Part shown: positions 47,001 through 57,640 of the stretch, piece by piece | How the letters are laid out: each line of letters begins with the position of its first letter | Position numbering within the stretch: the stretch's first letter is position 1 | DNA from: Ricinus communis | Taxonomy: Eukaryota > Streptophyta > Magnoliopsida > Malpighiales > Euphorbiaceae | DNA length: 64,000 nucleotides | Direction: 5' to 3' | Assembly: GCF_019578655.1 (NCBI RefSeq) | Contig: NC_063258.1 | Location: 13,582,802 to 13,646,801, forward strand | Translations under genes and position numbers: made by a program | The notes under the pieces: generated by a model | What the model was told of the DNA's origin: nothing | What the model saw: the letters and a program-made list of their open reading frames with translations, nothing else | Database searches by the model: none

Positions 47001-47349
47001 ATGGGAGCACAATTGACAAGCTTGACCAGTGCCACTGGGCCTCTGCTTGATGATCAAGTAGCACGAGACGAGAAGTCATGTTGTTTCTACTTAGTCCAAG
47101 TGTAATACGAGGTGAAATTTGAGCGCTTTGCTGTTTGAAATGCATATTATGAAGTATTTTAGATCATAGTGTTTTTAGGTAGGGCCACATGAATTTACTC
47201 TTATTTTTATTAAGCTGGCTCATAAAATTTGGATCAAACTTATCAACACTACCGCTAACGAGCATAGACTTGATCCTTATACTTTGCCGTATGGAAGAGA
47301 ACAAAGAACTTGTGATTTCTTTCCTTATCAGATCTAAAATCCTACCTAT
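44001..47349 (+). repeat. R-repeat array, plus orientation (about four units)
   Basis: R units with TATA-like boxes near 44493 and 46424 are interrupted by a foreign stretch of about 65 bp (44256-44322, beginning 'gttacttacggatg') and by an S-LTR fragment (45258-45462). The part 45790-47050 mirrors 5560-6760 in inverted orientation, including odd joins at 46000 and 46060. Units near 46500 and 47240 have large internal deletions. The open stretches here are R frames. Confidence 0.8.
45258..45462 (-). repeat. S-family LTR internal fragment
   Basis: On the minus strand it matches the middle of the solo LTR at 60201-61121, for example the 'aataacaaattatcattc' and 'ataggccttagaaaatccta' parts. 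Both ends are missing. R sequence flanks it. The 40 bp upstream (45215-45257) are unassigned. Confidence 0.6.
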
Positions 47350-48725
47350 ATTCTCATAGTTGTATTTCTTTTACGTCTCATCATGCTTGATCATCCAACT
47401 AAGACCCAATGCCACTGTTGAAGCTTGTCACTTGCATTCCCATGATTTCTTATGCCAAGCCTTGTTTTATCAGGAGTCCTCGTGCCTAGAGGAACAAGGA
47501 AGGATACAAATTCTAGTAGTGCAAATCCAGAATCGGAATATTCAAGCATGCCTCGATTCTCGTTATTCCCTCTTTTCTCTAAAAGATTCCTTTACAATCA
47601 TTCAAAGAATGATATCCATTCTTGATCAACTAATTTTCATTCTTCGCATGTATCTAAGCATTCATCGGTACCTATGGTTGCCGCTTCCACGTGCTATCAC
47701 TCAGCACTCATGTTTATGCTTCCCAAATAAAACCAAACTATCATACTAGAGAGAGATTAGAAAGAAAGACATAAAAGAAATAAGCAAAATAAGAATAGGA
47801 AGGATTTTAGATCCGATAAGGAAAGAAAGCATAAGTTCTTTGTTCTAAATCGAATTTATCTAAACACAAGGGTACACAAAGAACACAAGAGAAACGAAGC
47901 GAGGGATAAGTCTATGCTCGCTAGGGTGAGTGTTGATAAGTCCATAAAGTTCTTGAAAGAACCCATAACCTGATTTCCTACAAGGTAGAAAATTGAAATA
48001 ATATGCTCATTGGACTCAAGTATTCGGTTGCATGCGGGTTTTATAGTGCGGAAGCCCGAATTCCATATGAAGAAGAAACTAGAAGCTAAATATGAATAAA
48101 TAAATAAATAAAGATAAATAAGCTAAAGTCAAATCAACAATCGGAGAGGAGTTGAATGGTGAACAGCTCAAACAGTCCCAAATTTTATTAGTCAACTTGA
48201 TGAAAGCAAGGCAAAATCTGCGAGGGCCTACTTAATAACACCCTTACTCAAATTACTTATTTATATGTGTACCAAACATCAAAATGCTTGCATTTACACT
48301 TTTATTACACTTGGATTAATCAAAATTAACATGATATCTCTCTAATGCGTGTGGATTTGTGCTAATCTTTGTGTCATCAGGAGTCCTCGTGCTTGAAGGA
48401 ATAAGGAATGATAGAGATCCCTATAGTTGAAATCTTGAATCAGAGAATTCAAGTGTGCCTGGATTCTCGTCGTTCCCTTTTTCCTCCAAAAGATTCCTTT
48501 GTAATTATTCAGAGAATGATATCCATACTCGATCAACTAATTTTCTTTCTTCGCATTTCTTTAAGCATTCCTCTACAATCACTCATCACTCATGTTTATG
48601 CTCCCCAAATAAAACTAAACCTTCTTATAACACATAGATTAGAGAGAAAGACATAAAAAAACAAACAAAATGAGAATATAGGTAGGATTTTGAATTCGAT
48701 AAGGAAAGAAATCACAAGGTAAAGA
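47350..48725 (-). repeat. R-repeat block, minus orientation
   Basis: Orientation flips near 47355 ('tttcttttacgtctcatc'). About one and a half units follow, with the TATA box destroyed ('gcgggttttatagtgcgg', near 48036). The longest open stretch (47360-47749, 129 codons) is the repeat-wide antisense frame. The block ends at 'gaaagaaatcacaag', joined to RNase H coding sequence. Confidence 0.78.
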
Positions 48726-49523
48726 TAATGTTGTTGCAGATGCGTTATCTTGAAGATATGCACTCTTTTCTACTTTGAATGCCAAATTCCTTAGTTTTGA
48801 GCATATTAAAGAAATTTATGAGCATGACTCTGATTTTGGCAATGTGTTAAATGCTTATGAAAAAGCTGCTTTTGATATGTTTTATAGACATGATGGGTTT
48901 TTGTTTAAAGAAAAATATTTGTGTATTCCCATATGTTTTATGCGTGAGGTATTAGTTAGGGACCCTCATGAGGATGGTTTAATAGGACACTTTGGAATTG
49001 CTAAGACTTTATATGTTTTGCATGATGTTTTCTATTAGCCTAATATGAAGGGAGATATTGCTAGATTTTTTTATGGTGCATTGTTTGTAAACAAGCAAAG
49101 TCTAACTGAAACCCCATGGCTTGTGTACACCATTGCCCGTGCCTAGTTCACCTTAGATTGATATTTCTATGGATTTTGTGCTTGGTTTACCTAGGTCTAT
49201 ATGTGGTAATGATTCCATTTATGTTATTGTTGATAGATTCTCTAAGATGGCTCATTTCATTTTATGTTATAAAACTGATTGGTGCAACATATATTTCTTA
49301 CTTGTTCTTCAAAGAAATTATGTGTTTGCATGGTACTGCCTTGAACTATTGTTAGTGATAGGGATGCAAAGTTCTTAAGCTACTTTTGGAATACTTTATG
49401 GGGAAAGTTGGGAAGTAAGTTATTGTTTTCTACTACATGTCATCCACAAACTAATGGTTAAACTGAAGTAGTTAATAAGACTTTAGGTACTTTGTTGTGT
49501 ACTATGGTTAAAAAGAACCTATT
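48726..49523 (+). pseudogene. Gypsy RNase H end and integrase fragment
   Basis: It begins at the RNase H end (KDNVVADALS, then a stop). The integrase zinc-binding region follows (HEDGLIGHFGIAKTLYVLHD), in which the expected cysteines of the HHCC motif are lost. The catalytic core is broken over several frames: [11 protein letters not shown] (first Asp, about 49170), [26 protein letters not shown] (second Asp, about 49363) and HPQTNG, stop, TEVVNKTLG (Glu at about 49465). The stop in NG-stop-TE is TAA where Gln (CAA) is expected. It ends near 49523 against an Athila-like LTR. It could be the displaced 3' part of G3, from which R separates it. Confidence 0.85.
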
Positions 49524-50725
49524 ACATGCCCAATTATTTACAGTTTTGTGCATAGTTATCTCGTTTTATGCTAGAATCACATGTCTTTTGGTTCCTTTCA
49601 TCTCTAAGGTCATTATCAAGGGACATTATCAATAATCGAGGGAAATACGCGCAATTACGGACCGAAATCCATCAAATTGAGCAAGGACTAGCATTCAAAG
49701 GTTGAGCACGGCCTGAGTCTCATTAAGTAGTTGCCCTCCAAGAGTGCCATTTTGGCATAATTTTTGAAGCCACCAACACCGGCTAGGGCACGGCTTGGAA
49801 AAAGTCGTGAGATGCGGAACGCGGAGGTCCAGCATGGCCTGGACTCCGCCCGTGCTGATCAGCACAAGCTTGACCACAACCGTGCTGAAGGGATTATATA
49901 GGCAAAAACGATTCGCTAAATTGGGGTTCGATTTTCTGACTTGATTTCCATTATACAAGCTTAAACCATCTTCTTCCAGACTCAATACTCGACCTTAGAA
50001 GATCATTTCATCTATTGAAGGAAGGATTACAGCTATTTTAACATCAAATTGAAGATCAAGACAAGATTCGGAACATTCACGAAGCAAATTAGGGTTTACT
50101 ATTCTAAATTGGGAATTTAGGGTTTCTCATCCAACTTGAGGAAGAAGGGTGTACATGCCTTTAATTTACTTTTCTGAGTCTATTCTTTACTTTGTGTTGC
50201 TTATTAGTATGAGTAACTAAATTGTCAAACCCATTTGGGGTTCCTATATTGTTGGATTAATTTCAATGTTTATGAGATTTTGATTATCAATGCTTGTTTC
50301 TTCTTGCTTTCATTATTAATGAGAAATCACTTTATTCATGAGACGTTATGAATTGTGGTATTTAGATTGCTTTATGTAATTGAGAAATTCATTTAGTAAT
50401 TGGAAATTTGAATAGCAAGAACTGGTTAATAATCACTTAGAGATAAGGGTAATTGACTAGTCGGATTAAGAAATAACAAAGCTCAATAGAGGCGGGTTAA
50501 ACCTTAATGCTAATCAAATAATCGATCGTTAGGAAGAGATTCCAACTTTAGGTTATTAGGTTTAGGAATTCGGTTACCTCGAGAAGGAGACCAAATTCAG
50601 TTAAGACTTCATCCACGGGTAATTACAATTGATAATCAATTTAATCTCTATCTTCACTAAAATCCAACTAACTTAAGTCCCCTAGGGTTTACTTTTTCCT
50701 TCGAGAGTTTTCCTAAATCCTTTCA
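49524..50725 (+). repeat. Athila-like LTR A3, plus orientation, truncated at both ends
   Basis: It begins inside the LTR at 'catgcccaattatttac', lacking the TGATA start, and includes the GC-rich 'gcacggcctgagtc' stretch. It runs to about 50690, with an unmatched 'ccttcgagagttttcctaaa' end. It directly abuts the inverted LTR of A4. No primer site or internal region belongs to it. Confidence 0.72.
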
Positions 50726-50726
50726 G

Positions 50727-51800
50727 AAGGGAGATGCAGGAATGAATGGATAAATGAAATAACTAAGACAAGAAAGCAAACCCAAAGGGAGCCTAAACTA
50801 GTTGGCAATCAAACAAAAGATAAAGGATTAATGAGTCCAATTATGCTACTTGTGGACGAATTCTTAACTGAATTCGGTTTCTCTCTCGAGATAACCGAAT
50901 TCCTAAACCTAATAACCTAAAGTTGGAATCTCTTCTTAACGATTGATTCTTAAATTAGCATTAAGCTTTAATCCGCCTCTATTAAGCTTTATTAATTCTT
51001 AATCCGGCTAGTTTATTATCCTTATCTTTAAGTGATTATTAACCAGTTCTTGCTATTCAAAATTTCAATTGCCAAATGGACTTCTCAATCACATAAAGCA
51101 ATCTAAAAACACCACAATTCACAACGTCTCATGAATAATGCATTATCTTATTAATACTGAAAGCAAGAAGAATACAAAACTAACTCAAATAATCTAATAA
51201 TATAATATTAAGCCAACACAGTAAAGAAATCCCAATGGATTTAATCAATCTAGTTAAACATGTTCATATTTAAAACAACTAGGAAATCAATTACAATGGA
51301 AGAATAATGAAAATGAAACATGTACACCCTTTTCTCTCGAATTGGATGAACAGCTCCAAATCTGGATCTGCACTATGATTAATCTCCCAAATTGCCTCTT
51401 GAATTGCTCAACTACTTTTTTGCACTCGGAACCTTGCGATTCTGAGGTTCTTCCTCTCTGCAACTCTCTCCCGCACCCAACACTGTGCAAAAACCGAACC
51501 AGCCGCCAGGGCTCCCTCTCACTCCTTCCTCCTCTTCTCTCTAACCTTAAAAAATTCATTTTCCTTATATATTTATTTCAGTAGGGTCGTGGTCAAGGTC
51601 GTGCTGGTCAGCACGGCCGGAGTCCAGGCCGTGCTGAAACTGTGGATCTCACTAAGTAAGTTTTCACCATGGTCGTGCTGCTGCCCATGCTGGCTACCAC
51701 GAGCCATGTTGGAGGCCATGGTGGCTACGGAAACCGTGCCCAAACCGTGCCCAACTTTGGACAGAAGTGTGAAAATGCTGGAATTCGTGCGATAAACAAC
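50727..51800 (-). repeat. 3' LTR of Athila-like element A4 (minus strand), truncated
   Basis: On the minus strand it ends at 'ctgcatctccct' near 50727, lacking about 190 bp of the LTR end that is present in its partner (54375-54568). Its 5' end is also lost near 51800. GC-rich 'gcacggccggagtccagg' copies are at 51615-51640. Open stretches at 51287-51795 on either strand fall in LTR sequence and are not genes. Confidence 0.72.
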
Positions 51801-53230
51801 AATATATGCTCAAAGGATTAAATGCCTTAAATACAAAAAGAATTATTCACTAAGATCCCTACTTCGTAGAATAACGCTCGCAAATGCTCTAAATCCGATA
51901 AAGAGATAAATAATTAAAGAATTTTGTTTATTATATTGTTTTTCTTTTCTTCTTCTTCTTTTTTTCTTTTTTTTTTTTGAATAATGAACTAGTAGCTTAT
52001 TAGCGATCGCTGCATATAACTCGAATAAACATAAAGAATAACAAATACAAATTGGATCAAAGGGAGTATCTAAAATATAAAAAAAAAAGACTTAGTGAAT
52101 TTATCAACATAGCAATTGGCATTTTAATCCCATATAAGGTTGAGCAAATCACAAAAAGAAATTCCAGCATAAGGGTAAAGGAAAGATAAACGTAAAGAAT
52201 GGTATAATTGAAGTGTATAGGTGTAGATTATGAAGAAAAGGTTAAGGCTCAAAACTGGCTAACTAATGGAAACATAAGGGGGTAGGCTTTTGGGCAAATG
52301 TGGTGAATCCTATATCGCCCAAATCATCTCATGGTGTTCACAATATTCATGTAACTTCAACACGCAATACAAAGCAAGTTCTAGAAGCAAAGTCAAGTAC
52401 AATGCACACTCAAACAAGAAATATAAATAGCATAAGTATAATGAATGCTCAATAGGCTCAAAATCTCACTTTGAGGTGTGGTATTAGGTGCAATTGATTC
52501 GCAACATCATTAATTCAATTATTACTTAAGAAACACATGCATATGACATTATCAACGTTCTAAGTTAAAATTCGACAATTCAAAAAATAATTAAATAACA
52601 CCGGTTTAACCCGGCAGGGTTGATGTGTAAAACACCATCAATTGTTTTCCAAGGACAATGAACAACAATGGAAAGTAACTACAATTCTATAAATCAAGTC
52701 ATCAATCAGCTCAAAAATAGCATACTCAAATGCATAAAGACACAGTGTCCTAACATCCTAACAATACACAACACCTAATGATAGCAATTTCAGATATATC
52801 TAAAAACCATATGAGAGAGTAGGATTATAAGGTTTACCCACAACCACCCCACACTTGAAGAACACACTGTCCTCAGTGTAAAATGTTATGGATACCCCGC
52901 ATGGAATGCTCAACTAAAAAAACAAAGGCAATACAGTCCAAGTGCATGACATGTATGAAAAATAAGGTAAATAATTGCAGAAAAATAAAAAGATTTAGGG
53001 GACTGCCCTTATCATCCATCGAGGCTGATGTTGTCGAAATTCAGTGCCTCCTTAGTAGAATTTGAAAATAATAAAATAAAGAAATAATCGAACTGAAAAT
53101 AATGATTAAATAAAATATGAAAACTTAAAACCAATAAAATGTTTCAAAATGAAAGGGTAAAAGATTAAAAATGAAAAATAGAATTTGGGGTGCCTCCCAA
53201 AAGTGCTTCTTTTTTATGTGATGAGTCTTC
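51801..53230 (-). other. 3' non-coding region of A4
   Basis: This is the A4 counterpart of the A1 and A2 3' region, ending at 'ttggggtgcctcccaa' (53185-53205), which is the reverse complement of the 'ttgggaggcacccca' after the A2 coding end. It includes a T-rich run at 51940-51985 and an A-run near 52080. A plus-strand open stretch (52883-53065) is judged spurious. Confidence 0.65.
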
Positions 53231-54350
53231 TTAACTAAACTCATGGTGAAAAGCAAACTGGCGTGATCGACGACCATCCATCCTTCTTCCACGCAAATGT
53301 CTTCAAGTATCTGCTTAGAGGGATAATTGTCAATTTTCTCTTCCCGACTGTCAAGCAGGCTGCAGGTATGAAGGGCAAAACTCGCTCCTCATATAATTGC
53401 ACGTAGTCATGATGCTCTACGAGCTCTTCCAATTTGAAAGTTGAAGTTTCAGCAATTGGAAGGATCGACAGTTGGGCAAATTCTTCAGGAACGTCAATGG
53501 TTTTCTCCAGTCCTTATCTTGGTTCACTTGCTAGAAGAAACTTGAGCTCCTTCAAGACTTCTTCATTGGATAACTCGTGCTCATCTTCCATCATCGAAGG
53601 GACTTGTAGAAAATCCACCAAAAATTCCTATAACTGTAACTCAGCATCATCAACTGTACATTCATGTTGATAGTCTTTTAGAGGAATCACGTTCTCCTCT
53701 TCCTTTTCTGGTTCCATCTCTATGTTCAAGAAATCGTTCTGCACAGAAGCATCATCGTCAAACATAGTAGATAAACCAGAACAATTCTCACCTGAACGCA
53801 AAGTGATGGCGCTCAAATGTTCCTCAGATTCAGTAGCGTTTGATGGAGTTCCCCATTGTTCTACCGTTAGTAACTTGAAGATCAAGCCTACTTGATGCTC
53901 TATGTTCTCAATCGAGGCTTGTTGACCTTCAAGTACCCTCTCTATTTGTTGGAATCTATCCTCAAGATTTGCAATGAACCTCATCATCAGCTCCTCTGAC
54001 ACTAACTCTTCATCTTGAGTTGAAGGTGCAAGATTAGGCTGCTGATGTGGTTGTTGAGATCCTAGTGGTTCATGGCCATTTAAGCTCCATCCAAAGATTA
54101 GGAAGCACCATTTAAGCACCAGTAGCTTCTAAAGATGCACGGGTATCCTAATTTTTAGCACTCTCCTGGTTCCTGATCCCATTTTCCAATGTGTCATACA
54201 AAGAGTTTAGCATTGAACCTCCTTAACATCCACTACCTGAATCATAAGCTTAACTAAATAAATATGTACAAACAAAATAGAAAAAAATAAAAAAAATAAT
54301 AAAAATGGCTAAATTAACAAATAGCAAATTTCATTCTAGTTTTCAAACAT
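53231..54350 (-). pseudogene. Gag-like coding region of A4 (Athila-related)
   Basis: On the minus strand, 53628-54119 is open for 163 codons. It contains PSTQDEELVSEELMMRF, a helical segment with QQASIENIEHQVGLIFKLL, and EEHLSAITLRSGE, the counterpart of the 'AITLRSG' box of Athila gag proteins. After a stop the coding continues with SMMEDEHELSNEEVL, and at 53241-53432 with HHDYVQLYEERVLPF and YLKTFAWKKDGWSSI, ending at the same stop as A2. The N-terminal MLNSLYD segment (about 54180-54215) is present before the primer-site side. No protease active site or RT was found. Confidence 0.75.
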
Positions 54351-54368
54351 TCCCCGGCAACGGCGCCA
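54351..54368 (-). promoter_or_regulatory. Primer-binding site of A4 (tRNA-Asp type, intact)
   Basis: The plus strand reads tccccggcaacggcgcca, the exact reverse complement of TGGCGCCGTTGCCGGGGA. It is separated from the LTR end (54375) by 6 bp, as in A2 and A5. Confidence 0.9.
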
Positions 54369-54374
54369 AAAACT

Positions 54375-54861
54375 TGATAGGCTAATTGTGTTAGCTACAA
54401 TCTAAGGCAATGTACCTATCGATGCAGTCTAGCACCAATGGCGAGTATCAAGGTCGTATTCCTTAGGAAAGTGAAAGCCCAGAGTTACTTCTTTATTCTT
54501 TGTTATATTAACCTAAAATGAGTGATGAATAATTTCTAAACTAACTATTAACTACAAGCTAAGTTCTAAGGGAGATGCAGGAATGAATGGATAAATGAAA
54601 TAACCAAGACAAGAAAGCAAACCCAAAGGGAGCTTAAACTAGTTGGCAATCAAACAAAAGATAAAGGATTGATGAGTCCAATTATGCTACCCGTGGACGA
54701 ATTCTTAACTGAATTCAGTTTCTCTCTCTTGATAACCGAATTCCTAAACCTAATAACCTAAAGTTGGAATCTCTTCCTAACGATTGATTCTTAAATTAGC
54801 ATTAAGCTTTAATCCGCCTCTATTAGGCTTTGTTAATTCTTAATCCGGCTAGTTAATTATC
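54375..54861 (-). repeat. 5' LTR of A4 (3' part only), minus strand
   Basis: On the minus strand the LTR ends GCCTATCA at 54375. Only its last 490 bp remain. At about 54861 it abuts the A5 LTR in the opposite orientation. It contains the 'tacgaccttgatactcgcc' block (54440-54462, reversed) found in all the family LTRs. Confidence 0.8.
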
Positions 54862-55840
54862 CCAAAACCCTAATTTTTCTCTCCCTAAGGGTTTTCTGAG
54901 CTGAAACCAAGGGAAAAGGAGACTTGGATCAAGGTTTCAATCAGATTTCCTTGAAGGATCGAAGATTGGGCAAGGTTCGTTGATTGATTTTCAAATCGAG
55001 CAAGAGGAACAAGAATCGATTCAATTGGAGCAAAAGGATTTGGGGCTGTTTACTCTCATCCAAGGGTGTAATCGGGTTTTCTCTACCTTTGCTTATTGTT
55101 GTAATTGAATTCTTGTATATTTTGAGAATGAACATGATTAGCTAGATTGATTTAATCCATTGGGATTTCTTTACTATGTTGGCTTGATATTATATTGTTG
55201 GATTGTTCGAGTTGGTTTTGTATTCTTCTTGTTTTCAGTATTAATAAAATAATACATTATTCATGAGACGTTGTGAATTGTGATGTTTAGATTGCTTTAT
55301 GAGATTGAGAAATCCGTTTGGCAATTGGAATTTTGAATAGCAAGAATTGGTTAATAATCGCTTAGAGATAAGGATAATTAACTAGCCGGATTAAGAATTA
55401 ACAAAGCTTAATAGAGGCGGATTAAAGCTTAATGCTAATTTAAGAATCAATCGTTAGGAAGAGATTCCAACTTTAGGTTATTAGGTTTAGGAATTCGGTT
55501 ATCTCGAGAGAGAAACCGAATTCGGTTAAGAATAGATCACGGGTAGCATAATTAGACTCACCGATCCTTTATCTTTTGTTCGGATGCCAACTAGTTTAGA
55601 TTCCCTTTGGGTTTTTCTTCTTGTCTTGATTATTTCGTTTATCAATCACTCTTGCATCTCCCTTAGGACTTAGCTTGTAGTTAATAGTTAGTTTAGAATT
55701 TATTCATCAACCATTTTAGGTTAATATAATAAAGAACAAAGGAGTAACTCTGGGCTTTCGCTTTCCCGAGGAATACGACCTTGATACTCGCCATTAGTGC
55801 TAGACTGCATCTTGTAGCTAACACGAGTAGCTACCCATCA
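54862..55840 (+). repeat. 5' LTR of Athila-like element A5, 5'-truncated
   Basis: It ends CTACCCATCA at 55840, 6 bp before an intact primer site. Its first 140 bp ('aaaccctaatttttctctcc') differ from the other LTRs of the family, and from about 55000 it matches them. It stands head to head with the A4 LTR. A minus-strand open stretch (54941-55135) is rejected. Confidence 0.8.
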
Positions 55841-55846
55841 AGTTTT

Positions 55847-55864
55847 TGGCGCCGTTGCCGGGGA
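55847..55864 (+). promoter_or_regulatory. Primer-binding site of A5 (tRNA-Asp type, intact)
   Basis: TGGCGCCGTTGCCGGGGA is a perfect 18-base match to the consensus Athila-group site complementary to the tRNA-Asp 3' end. Confidence 0.92.
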
Positions 55865-56035
55865 ATTGTTTGAAAACTAGAGTGAAATTTGCTATTTGTT
55901 AATTTAGCCATTCTTTTTTCTTCTTTCTTATTATTTTATGATTTTTATTTTTATTTGTTTATTTATTTTATTTTATTTGTACATATTTATATAGCTTAAG
56001 TTTATGATTCAGATAGTGAATGATAAGGAGGTTCA

Positions 56036-56785
56036 ATGCTAAACTCAAAATATTTGTATGACGCATTGGAAAAAGAGAATAGGAACCAAGAGAGTGCTAA
56101 AAATTGGGATGCCCGTGCATCTTTAGATGCTCGGTTGGAATCATTTTGCAGGGCTACCGATCAACTCTCTTCTCCTATCCTTTCATCTCAAGTCTTTTGT
56201 GAATTTTGTTGTGGTTTACATGTGTGTAATGATTGTCCATTGTATAGTGATGTTGCTCATTGTTCTTATAACTGTGAACAGGTGAATTATACGGGAAGTT
56301 GGCCAAATGACTCGTATGGAAGCACCTACAATCAAGAGTGGAGCACTCATTCACCCTTTGGATGGAGCTTAGATGTCCAAGAACCACTAGGAATTCAGCA
56401 ACTACATCAGCAGCCTAATGTTGCACCTTCAACTCAAGATGAAGAGTTAGTGTCAGAGGAGCTGATGATGAGGTTCATAACAAGTCTTGAGGAAAGATTC
56501 CAACAAACAGAGAGGATACTTGAAGATCAACAAGCCTCGATTAACAACATAGAGCATCAAGTAGGCTTAATCTTCAAGTTACTAGCTGAAGAGCAATCGA
56601 GAACTCCATCAAATGCTGCTGAATCCGAGGAACATTTAAGCGCCATCACTTTGCATTCAGGTGAGAATTTTTCTGGTTTATCTATTATGTTTGACGATGA
56701 TGCTTATGTGCAGGACGACTCTTTGAACATGAAGATGAAGAACTCCTCCTCTTTCAAGTTTCCTATTGTGATAACCTTATTATAA
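56036..56785 (+). CDS. Gag-like ORF of A5 (longest open frame of this family here)
   Basis: The frame has 249 codons from an ATG that is conserved with A2 and A4 (MLNSKYLYDALEKENRNQES). It then shows a Cys/His cluster FCEFCCGLHVCNDCPL (residues about 61 to 76). The spacing resembles the C-x2-C-x4-H-x4-C knuckle seen in Athila gag ahead of a YVGN-like box, represented here by NYTGSWPNDSYGSTYN. After this come EELVSEELMMRF, a predicted coiled or helical stretch with heptad-like QQTERILEDQQASI, and HLSAITLHSGE. The last 20 codons or so (KNSSSFKFPIVI) run into unrelated sequence, so the true C-terminus is lost. It is likely an RNA-binding capsid protein fragment. The lineage is inferred from the primer site and gag boxes. 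Confidence 0.65.
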   Translation: MLNSKYLYDALEKENRNQESAKNWDARASLDARLESFCRATDQLSSPILSSQVFCEFCCGLHVCNDCPLYSDVAHCSYNCEQVNYTGSWPNDSYGSTYNQEWSTHSPFGWSLDVQEPLGIQQLHQQPNVAPSTQDEELVSEELMMRFITSLEERFQQTERILEDQQASINNIEHQVGLIFKLLAEEQSRTPSNAAESEEHLSAITLHSGENFSGLSIMFDDDAYVQDDSLNMKMKNSSSFKFPIVITLL

Positions 56786-56884
56786 TCGTAAGTATGTCAA
56801 ATTATATCACCATATATGATAATAGGAGTAATAAATTCTCTGATATCATGTTAAGGATTCATGATCATTAACACAGTTGTACAA
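56786..56884. other. Unassigned AT-rich stretch after A5
   Basis: About 100 bp between the broken A5 gag and the palindromic repeats hold no feature that I recognise. They may belong to the transposon-like segment that follows. Confidence 0.3.
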
Positions 56885-57345
56885 ACACATGTCATTATAA
56901 AACTCTTTTGTGATGACATGTGTCAAGTAGTATTAACACATGTCATCATAAAACTCTTTAGTGATGACAATATGTCAAGTTCTATTGACATATGTCATCA
57001 TAAAACTCTTTTGTAATGACACATGTGCAGCTATACTGACACATGTCATCATAAAACTCTTTTGTGATGACAAGTGTCAAGCTATATTAATATATGTCAC
57101 CATAAAACTCTTTTGTAATGACACGTGTTAGGTTGCATTTTTGACATTTGTCATTATAAAACCCTTTTAATAATGACACATGTCCAGTTCCTTTCTCTAG
57201 ACATGTCATCATAAGCCCTTTTATAATGATATCTGTCAAGCTACTTTCTTAATACGTGTCATCATAAAACCCTTCTATGACGACACTGTCAAGCTACTGT
57301 ACAAACACATGTCACTACAAACTCTTTTGTGATAACATGGGTCAA
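56885..57345. repeat. Nine tandem palindromic ~52-bp repeats (possible DNA-transposon subterminal repeats)
   Basis: Copies start near 56885, 56937, 56992, 57039, 57092, 57141, 57200, 57254 and 57305. Each has the form 'acacatgtcatcataaaact', 'cttttgtgatgacatgtgtc', with the two flanks complementary around a short centre, so every unit can form a hairpin. Units differ at several bases and in spacer. Arrays of this kind are known from subterminal regions of CACTA (En/Spm) transposons, and the last copy contains 'cactacaaac', but no proper terminal inverted repeat, target duplication or transposase is visible. It could also be an unrelated satellite. Confidence 0.6.
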
Positions 57346-57640
57346 GCTCCTTCAATATATAACACTTATATACTATATATTATTTAGACATTTACAGACT
57401 TTAACTTCAAAAGGTACTAGTGTTCCTACTTGAGGTCCAAGTTAAGTCCATCACCGTGTTTTAGTTGATTTTAACGTGTATGACTTTCTAGGTTCATTAT
57501 TAATTGGCAATAGGAGTTTAATATTAAACTCTTTAATATTAATTAAAACACTTTAACCAACTAAGGAATAAAATTAATCAACTTTTTCTTAATCATTCCT
57601 ATAAATTATAAGTGACGTCTAGTAACATAAAGGAATGAGC
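57346..57640. other. Unassigned non-coding stretch
   Basis: These 295 bp of AT-rich sequence ('ttaattggcaataggag', 'taagtgacgtctagtaac') resemble neither R nor the local LTRs. They probably belong to the same inserted segment as the palindromic repeats. There is no open frame of note. Confidence 0.3.

Noticed and set aside
57312..57321. 'cactacaaac' as a CACTA terminal repeat
   Set aside because: It sits within a regular copy of the palindromic unit as a variant of 'catcataaaac', with no partner terminus and no 3-bp duplication identified.
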